Shown here: piece by piece, positions 58,781 to 64,000 of the stretch
How positions within the stretch are numbered: position 1 is the first letter of the stretch
How the letters are laid out: each line of letters opens with the position of its first letter
Source of the DNA: Candidatus Fredericiella danica
GTDB taxonomy: Bacteria > Chloroflexota > Anaerolineae > Caldilineales > Caldilineaceae
NCBI GenBank assembly: GCA_016713335.1
Contig: JADJPH010000014.1
Span: forward strand, 75,113 to 139,112
Reading direction: 5' to 3'
DNA length: 64,000 nt
Made by a program: the position numbers and the translations under genes
The notes under the pieces: generated by a model
Told to the model about the DNA's origin: nothing
Seen by the model: the letters and a program-made list of their open reading frames with translations, nothing else
Databases searched by the model: none

Positions 58781-59989
58781 TTAAACGCCGTATAGCCTCG
58801 TCGCAGATTCATGAAATACGCTGCGCGCAACCTGTATAGCCTCGTCTTCACCGATAAGACCGTCGTCGATCAGTTCCTCGAGCACCCGCTGTACCCCCCA
58901 TCGCCCCCACTTCGCCGCCACCCAGTAAATTTCAGGCATCGTGAAGGCATCGGTCGCAAACATCACCTTGCTGAAGGGCGCCATCCCTAACACATCGCGA
59001 ATCATAGTCGGTATCCCAACTGTGGCAAAAGGAATCGCAAGGGATAGATCCAACCACACATTTGCATAGATCGCCGCCAGATGCGCCGTTTCTCGATAAT
59101 ATGGCCAGCCGCATGCAGCAGAACCAGCGGCGCCGCAGGATAGCGTTCGAAATTGAGCGGGAGAGGGATTCGCCGTACGCAGGTCGGCATCGGCATCACC
59201 AAACCCCGTGTGGAACTGGAATGGCAGCGCCTGGAGCTGCACCGCCAGGCCGCGGTGGACAATGAAGTCACACAGGTACTTGTTTGCCAATCGGATGCGC
59301 CCGGTTTCACGCACTGTCGCCCGGACTATGCCAAAACCGGCCTCGGCAGCCGTAGGATTTGGGCTGTCGATGGCAAGACCGGTCCGATACGCGATGATGC
59401 TTTTGAACGCCACGACGCCCTGGCGGCGGGCATCCGCAAGCACCTGGTCATACGCGTCAACAAACTCCGCAAAGGTGTCGTGCACAAGTAGCAATTCCTC
59501 CGCTACCCGTTCCAGTCGTAATATGCGATAGATCGGTATGGACAGGATCCCAGACATCCCGGCATGGTCGAGCGCCTCATTACCCCCATATCCGTAATCG
59601 CAGAGCAGCACTGCGATATTGGCGTCGCGCAGGAGCGCCCGCGCGTATTCGTCCTCAGGGATGACTGCGCGCGCGGCAAGTATCGCTTCTACGGTCGGCG
59701 CACAGGATAACCACTCCGCCAACCAGCGCAAGGCCGTACGATAGACCAGTAGATTGGGAACATGCGCCGTGTGAATCTGCGGATCCGCCGACTCGGTAAA
59801 CCAACGCGCAAACCGCGCTGGATCTTGCGTTGCCGCGCGCCGCAACAGCGGATGAGCGTGATGGTCTACAATCGGAATATCGGTCAGATCAGGGCGCCGC
59901 CGGCCTCGCTTTTGCTTATCGGCTCGCGGCTGCCAATTAGAATGTATAGATGTGATGCTTGATCTCAAACGCGACATCTTGACTCGCAA
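58781..59989 (-). CDS. Amidohydrolase-2 family metal-dependent hydrolase (FluG N-domain-like)
   Basis: TIM-barrel amidohydrolase of about 395 residues. N-terminal metal motif IVDHHAHPLL (His-x-His), VAFKSIIAYRTGL, and C-terminal FATDAFTMPEIYW with the metal Asp. Between about 59103 and 59167 the frame reads nonsense (SPAQFRTLSCGAAG) while another frame reads LNFERYPAAPLVLLHAAG, the expected strand with a conserved His; two compensating indels are therefore likely. Just upstream, in the same direction, is a glutamine-synthetase gene. The same two modules are fused in fungal FluG. Substrate unknown; the start is uncertain because it overlaps the synthetase end. Confidence 0.77.
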   Translation of the reverse strand: MRVKMSRLRSSITSIHSNWQPRADKQKRGRRRPDLTDIPIVDHHAHPLLRRAATQDPARFARWFTESADPQIHTAHVPNLLVYRTALRWLAEWLSCAPTVEAILAARAVIPEDEYARALLRDANIAVLLCDYGYGGNEALDHAGMSGILSIPIYRILRLERVAEELLLVHDTFAEFVDAYDQVLADARRQGVVAFKSIIAYRTGLAIDSPNPTAAEAGFGIVRATVRETGRIRLANKYLCDFIVHRGLAVQLQALPFQFHTGFGDADADLRTANPSPAQFRTLSCGAAGSAACGWPYYRETAHLAAIYANVWLDLSLAIPFATVGIPTMIRDVLGMAPFSKVMFATDAFTMPEIYWVAAKWGRWGVQRVLEELIDDGLIGEDEAIQVARSVFHESATRLYGV

Positions 59990-60640
59990 ACGCTGTAAAC
60001 TCTGAACGCTTTACCGTCAGGTAGGCACGGGCAAGTTCCGGTCCCAACGCCTTCATCAGCACGTCATCGCCTCCAGGCAGGGCGGTGTGGGGGGGAGGCC
60101 GCGCACGGAGGGGTCCGGGAGCGCGACGGGCACAGGCCAGGGCAGGAGGAGCACGGCATCAGCGCCTTAGTTCGGTTACGCTGTTGGCTTCACCCCAGCG
60201 ACACCACCGCCGCCTGCGATTGTCAGGTCCCGCGGTATACGCGCGGGGCGGCGGGGCGGCGGTCCGAAGGCGGCAAGTGCTCCGCAGGGGTAACCCACCT
60301 GGCTGAGTTGATACCGATCATTGGGATCGTAGAGCAGATTGCGCTCCCCACGCATATCCCACAGACTCCAAGTGTGGCACCCATTCCGATGCAGGGCGGA
60401 GCCGGGGGGATGCGGAGTCTCGCGAACGTCTTGCGCCGGGGGGGCCAGCAGAGTAGCGGGCGGCGGTGGGGGGCAGCTGATCGGGTCTGCGTGGTGCGCT
60501 CGTGGAGGGCGGGCACTGCCCAGGGTCCTCCGCGCCGGCGTGGGGCGCCGCTGTCGGCGAACAGGCGGATTTCCCCGGTCCCAGCCTGCGGCTGTAGCTG
60601 ATCCAACAGGTCAGGCCTGCATTGCACGGTCAGACCCTGT
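59937..60640 (-). pseudogene. Glutamine synthetase-like gene, badly preserved
   Basis: Two minus-strand segments identify it. HTWSLWDMRGERNLLYDPND (about 60310-60370) matches the H-x-S-L-W-D substrate/metal motif of glutamine synthetases. VLMKALGPELARAYLTVKRSE, of which ALGPELARAYLTVKRSE is the core, followed by KHHIYTF, is the C-terminus, with a stop at 59937-59939. Between them (60070-60300) the sequence is G/C-homopolymer-rich and unreadable in all frames; the N-terminal two thirds were not recognised. Either a decayed gene or a stretch of poor consensus. It overlaps the start of the amidohydrolase gene, suggesting a functional pair. Confidence 0.65.
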
Positions 60641-60763
60641 CCACCATCCTCCCGCCAACCTCAGCGGGACCAATTTGCCGCGGATCGCAGCCGTTGTCAC
60701 AAGGGACCGAGCGCGCTGCCGCAGTGCAACAACCTGGTCGATGTTCGGCCTGTCCTTGGTAGT

Positions 60764-62041
60764 GTGCCGGGCACAGAGGTAAGTGCGTGCCGTTGGCAGG
60801 AATTATACATCGCTCGTTCGTCGTACAATCATGGGGCGGTTTACATTGCGCCCGCAACCACGTTTCAAAGGCACCAGGCCACACGAGCCGCTCGGCTGTT
60901 GGGCATCTTCGCCCATCCCGACGATGAAACCTTCTGCATTGGAGGAACGCTGGCAAAATACATCGCCGCCGGCGCCGAAGCAATGGTAGTCTCCTTCACG
61001 CGTGGGGAAGCAGGACAGATCCGGGACGCATCCGTCGCGACCCGCCGCACCCTGGGCGAGCGACGGGCAAGCGAACTGGAACAAGCCTGTCACACGCTTG
61101 GCGTACAACATGTCCGCTGTCTTGATTGGGGCGACGGCAAACTCAAGGACATCCCGCAGCAAGAATTGGTGGCGACTGCGGTTGCCCTGATCCGCGAGTT
61201 TCGCCCACACGTCGTGTTTACCTTTGACGAAACAGGCGCCTACGGTCATCCCGATCACATCACCATCTCAAAGGTAACGACGACTGCATGCCGCCTTGCT
61301 GGCGACGCAACGCAATTCCCCGAACAGCTTCAGGCCGGCACTCCCCATTCAATACGCGGCTCTATCACAGTTATTTTCCCACAAAATCGGCGCCTGCTTT
61401 TGCACTTGCTCGTGGGTTGGCTCCACACCTCGACAAGGAGTTCCGGATCAGCGAAGATTTCATCGACGCACTCCAACTGTTTGCGTACGAGTCAAGCATG
61501 CTTGGCTACGCCAGCGACCATATGGATATCCAATGGTATCCCCGCTTCTATATTATCGAACAGGGCGAACCGGCAGTCAGCCTCTATCTGGTCTCGGGGA
61601 CGGTCGACGTTTGTCGAAGATAGCGCCGGGAACACCGCCTCAAGACAACGCTGGCCCGCACTTTTAGGCGACACAGGGCTTGCAGATGGCAAACCCCGAA
61701 TGCGCACGTCGTAGCCCGGAAACACGACGTGCCTCGTCTTCTCGCCAGGCGAGCCGACGACCTATGCCGGGCGGCGAAGATGCGCAATATGTCATCGCTC
61801 AAGATGCCACTGAGACCAGTGAAGCAAACCTGGCCACCACCTGCATCGACGTGAACGATTTCGTGCAGCAAAGGTTGGGCGCTATCGCAGCACCGCACAC
61901 AATTTCGCATCCGCCTGGACATGTTTCCGCTCCGATGCTAAGGAACTGCTTGGGCCGGAATCCTTCATTCAGATACGTCCAGCACAAAGTATGGAAACTG
62001 AGCTCTTACCTGGCGACCCAGGCGCGTCATGGAGCGCTTGA
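60764..62041 (+). CDS. PIG-L deacetylase with an internal cyclic-nucleotide-binding domain, several frameshifts
   Basis: LmbE/PIG-L-type N-acetylglucosaminyl deacetylase. The zinc motif AHPDDE lies near 60913, GEAGQIRD and HPDHITIS (near 61245) follow. From about 61530 a cNMP-binding (CAP_ED) domain is readable across frames: WYPRFYIIEQGEPAVSLYLVSG, of which IIEQGEPAVSLYLVSG is the core, then GDTGLADGKPR, NAHVVARKH. After it the PIG-L C-terminal part resumes (TTCIDVNDFVQQRLGAIA, then HRTQFRIRLDMF and ELLGPESFIQIRP), to a stop at 62039-62041. Frame changes occur near 61340, 61600, 61720 and 61895. Deacetylase activity gated by a cyclic nucleotide is inferred. The start is uncertain. Confidence 0.72.
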
Positions 62042-62066
62042 ACGACAAGCCGGGCCCCACAGACGG

Positions 62067-62096
62067 CAGGGGGCCGGTCGCGCGACCGGCCCCCTG
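62067..62096 (+). terminator. 14-bp GC-rich hairpin with T-tract
   Basis: CAGGGGGCCGGTCG (62067-62080) pairs with 62083-62096; TTTT follows on the plus strand. It lies 26 bases after the PIG-L gene and 33 bases before the stop of the convergent sulfatase gene. Confidence 0.75.
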
Positions 62097-62128
62097 TTTT
62101 CCACTATGCAATCCCCCAGAGTTCGGGA

Positions 62129-64000
62129 TTACTGCTTGGCCATCAACATGCTCATATAGTCTTCGGGCTTGATCAGGTGGCTGTGATCGTCGTCACCAAT
62201 GCTCAGTTCAACCCACTTGATCTGGCCGTTGAACTTCGTATCTTCACTCTTCACCTTCGGCGTCACCGGGGTGCCCATCTCGCGGCCGATGTCCAGCCCT
62301 TCCGTCGCCGAGAAGACAACCGGTTGCGTCATTGGGATCTTACCGCCGCCAGCCGGTTCACCATCGTAAAAGAAGGTGATGTCACCCCCTTTGGCCATCC
62401 CGCCACCCGCATAGGCGAACTCAGCGCGCACTTGGTGTTCACCGGGTGTGAGCATCTTGCTGGCATCGACCACAAACACCTGAACCCCAAACATATTGTA
62501 GACAAAGCGGGCAGCACCCTTTTCAATCAAGAGGCCCCATCCGCCATAGCCACCACCCTGCGCCACCAGTGTACCCCGGACGTCACCCTGCGGGATCACC
62601 ACCTGTGCGGTCACCTGGAATGATTTGTTCTTAATGTCCAACACGGTCGCTTCCGAAATACGCTTCATGCCAGGGAAGAAGATCTGCTTGTTTCCCTTTG
62701 CGATGACCGGGCGCCCAGAAAGCGCCGGAACAAAACGCTCGACTCTGCGGTCATCCAGCGGGATCACGTTGTACTTAGTGGCCTCGATCAGGAACTGACG
62801 CTGCAACTTGCGCAGCATCTCGGGGTTTTCCTGGGCCAGGTCGTGCGCCTGACTCCAGTCTTTGGAGCCGTCATAGAGCTCCCAGACATCGTCGTCAAAT
62901 GCCGGAAGTCCATGAATGGCAGTCTCCCATGGTGTGCTATGCCGGGTCACGGCACTCCAACCCTTGTAATAGATGCCGCGATTGCAGAACATCTCAAAGT
63001 ACTGTACGTCGTGCCGTTCGGGTTCAGCCGGCGCATTAAAGGCATAGAGCATGCTCGTGCCTTCATACGGGCTCTGGGTTACGCCGTGCACCTGGATCGG
63101 CTCCGGGATGTTGGCGGCTTCGAGTACCGTCGGCGCCACATCGATCACATGGGTGAACTGCGAACGGATGCCACCTTGCTCCTGAATCCCCTTCGGCCAG
63201 TGGACGATCGTGCCGTTGCGTGTGCCACCCCAATGCGACGCCACCTGTTTGGTCCACTGATACGGCGTATCCATTGCCCACGCCCAACCAACGGCATAGT
63301 GGTTGTAGGCTTCGGGGCTGCCCCACTGCTCAAGGTGCGCCAACAGGAACTCGGGCGTCTCGATCATCGTGCCCATGCCGTTCAGCGAGATGAACTCATT
63401 GAAGGTGCCGTTGATCTGACCTTCCGCCGAGGCGCCGTTGTCGCCGATGATCACGTAGATGAGCGTGTTATCCATGATGCCGAGTTGCTCAACGGTCTCA
63501 ATGACACGCCCGACATGATAGTCGGTGTGTTCCATGAACGCCGCATAGGTCTCCATTTGCCGTTCAAGCACGGGTTTGAGTTCGGCCGGCATCGCATCCC
63601 ACGCAGGAATCTCGGCATGGCGCGGGGTCAATTCGCAATCTTGTGGGATGACGCCCAGTTCCTTTTGTTTCGCAAAGGTAATCTCGCGCTGCCGATCCCA
63701 GCCATGCGCAAACTTGCCCTTGTATTTCTCGATCCATTCCGGGGGTACATGGTGCGGGGCGTGCGTGGCGCCTGGCGCAAAATAAATAAAGAAGGGCTTG
63801 TCAGGGGCAATGGACTTTTGGGTCTGCATCCAGGTAATCGCATGGTCGGCAAGATCTTCGGTCAGGTGATACCCTTCCTCGGGCGTCTTGGGTGGCTCAA
63901 CCGGCGTCGTCCCTTCATAGAGCGACGGATACCACTGGTTGTCTTCACCCCCAATAAACCCATAGAAATACTCAAAACCCGACCCGGTCGGCCATGTATC
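62129..64000 (-). CDS. Arylsulfatase-type sulfatase, 5' end outside window
   Basis: Sulfatase of the alkaline-phosphatase superfamily; 624 residues are in the window, and the frame stays open to base 64000. The N-terminal C-x-P-x-R formylglycine motif lies outside. Visible are FIYFAPGATHAPHHVPPEW (core FAPGATHAPHH with the conserved His), DNTLIYVIIGDNGAS (metal Asp/Asn), QVASHWGGTRNG (core SHWGGTRNG with Lys/Arg-type substrate region), DVAPTVLEAANIP, and a C-terminal beta-domain with GGDITFFYDGEP. It is the long arylsulfatase A type. Together with the alkylsulfatase at 36494 it suggests use of organic sulfate esters. Confidence 0.88.
   Translation of the reverse strand, partial: DTWPTGSGFEYFYGFIGGEDNQWYPSLYEGTTPVEPPKTPEEGYHLTEDLADHAITWMQTQKSIAPDKPFFIYFAPGATHAPHHVPPEWIEKYKGKFAHGWDRQREITFAKQKELGVIPQDCELTPRHAEIPAWDAMPAELKPVLERQMETYAAFMEHTDYHVGRVIETVEQLGIMDNTLIYVIIGDNGASAEGQINGTFNEFISLNGMGTMIETPEFLLAHLEQWGSPEAYNHYAVGWAWAMDTPYQWTKQVASHWGGTRNGTIVHWPKGIQEQGGIRSQFTHVIDVAPTVLEAANIPEPIQVHGVTQSPYEGTSMLYAFNAPAEPERHDVQYFEMFCNRGIYYKGWSAVTRHSTPWETAIHGLPAFDDDVWELYDGSKDWSQAHDLAQENPEMLRKLQRQFLIEATKYNVIPLDDRRVERFVPALSGRPVIAKGNKQIFFPGMKRISEATVLDIKNKSFQVTAQVVIPQGDVRGTLVAQGGGYGGWGLLIEKGAARFVYNMFGVQVFVVDASKMLTPGEHQVRAEFAYAGGGMAKGGDITFFYDGEPAGGGKIPMTQPVVFSATEGLDIGREMGTPVTPKVKSEDTKFNGQIKWVELSIGDDDHSHLIKPEDYMSMLMAKQ

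Noticed and set aside
1..64000. tRNA, rRNA, transposase, phage or toxin-antitoxin genes
   Set aside because: Looked for while reading both strands; none could be supported.

Overview
The window looks like chromosomal DNA of a free-living heterotrophic Chloroflexota-type bacterium. This is inferred from gene content: 7TM-PAS sensor kinases, cyclase-AAA-TPR giants, F420/PPOX-type small flavoproteins, CSLREA/beta-helix surface proteins, PIG-L deacetylases and CocE hydrolases. No rRNA, tRNA, CRISPR array, phage or transposase gene was recognised. Many genes are split by frame changes. At several of them a single missing base in a homopolymer restores a textbook protein (37885 CCCC, 39310 CCCCAAA, 39414 AAAAA, 41909 TTT). 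Much of the apparent gene breakage is therefore probably uncorrected long-read consensus error. A smaller set of loci (11269-11591, 15088-15252, 39844-40112, 47070-47680, 51608-51880) lack whole domains and look like real remnants.

Layout. 1-3200: GH36 alpha-galactosidase, a tiny membrane protein and an SPFH/prohibitin protein. 3.4-9.8 kb: a kinase fused to its own receiver and LuxR output domain, a hybrid kinase, a membrane-anchored EEP phosphatase/nuclease and a small membrane protein. 10-15 kb (minus): a secreted protein, a crippled NarL-type regulator and its large 7TM-PAS kinase, then the tail of a multicopper oxidase. 15.3-21.8 kb: RpiR regulator, PhnB-like protein, serine hydrolase, nucleoside phosphorylase, esterase and a beta-propeller phytase. 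22-29.7 kb: a soluble-adenylyl-cyclase-like protein (two cyclase domains + ATPase + TPR), a glutaminase-STAS-cNMP-binding fusion, and a partner-switching set (STAS antagonist, RsbW-like kinase, cNMP-domain PP2C phosphatase).

29.7-36.1 kb (minus): one giant secreted protein (CSLREA, beta-helix, 15 hexapeptide repeats, C25-type cysteine peptidase, Ig/PKD-like domains). 36.5-46 kb: alkylsulfatase, SDR, uroporphyrinogen-decarboxylase remnant, GAP-family membrane protein, two tandem PPOX proteins, a PAS kinase and a CocE hydrolase. 46.6-59 kb: a DxDGDG secreted protein, aldo/keto reductase remnant, IPT/CARDB secreted protein behind four 11-bp repeats, DUF2202 protein, GDPD, CorA tail, Tat-lipoprotein CocE hydrolase, B3/B4 protein, STAS-like protein, modBA and a secreted protein. 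58.8-64 kb: an amidohydrolase beside a badly preserved glutamine synthetase (a FluG-like pair), a PIG-L deacetylase with a cyclic-nucleotide-binding domain inside it, and a sulfatase running off the window.

The most coherent system is the cyclic-nucleotide theme. A sAC-like cyclase lies directly beside three successive loci carrying cNMP-binding and/or STAS domains and an anti-sigma-type kinase. A further cNMP effector (the PIG-L fusion) lies 32 kb away. I infer a second-messenger-controlled partner-switching pathway that may also govern glutaminase activity.
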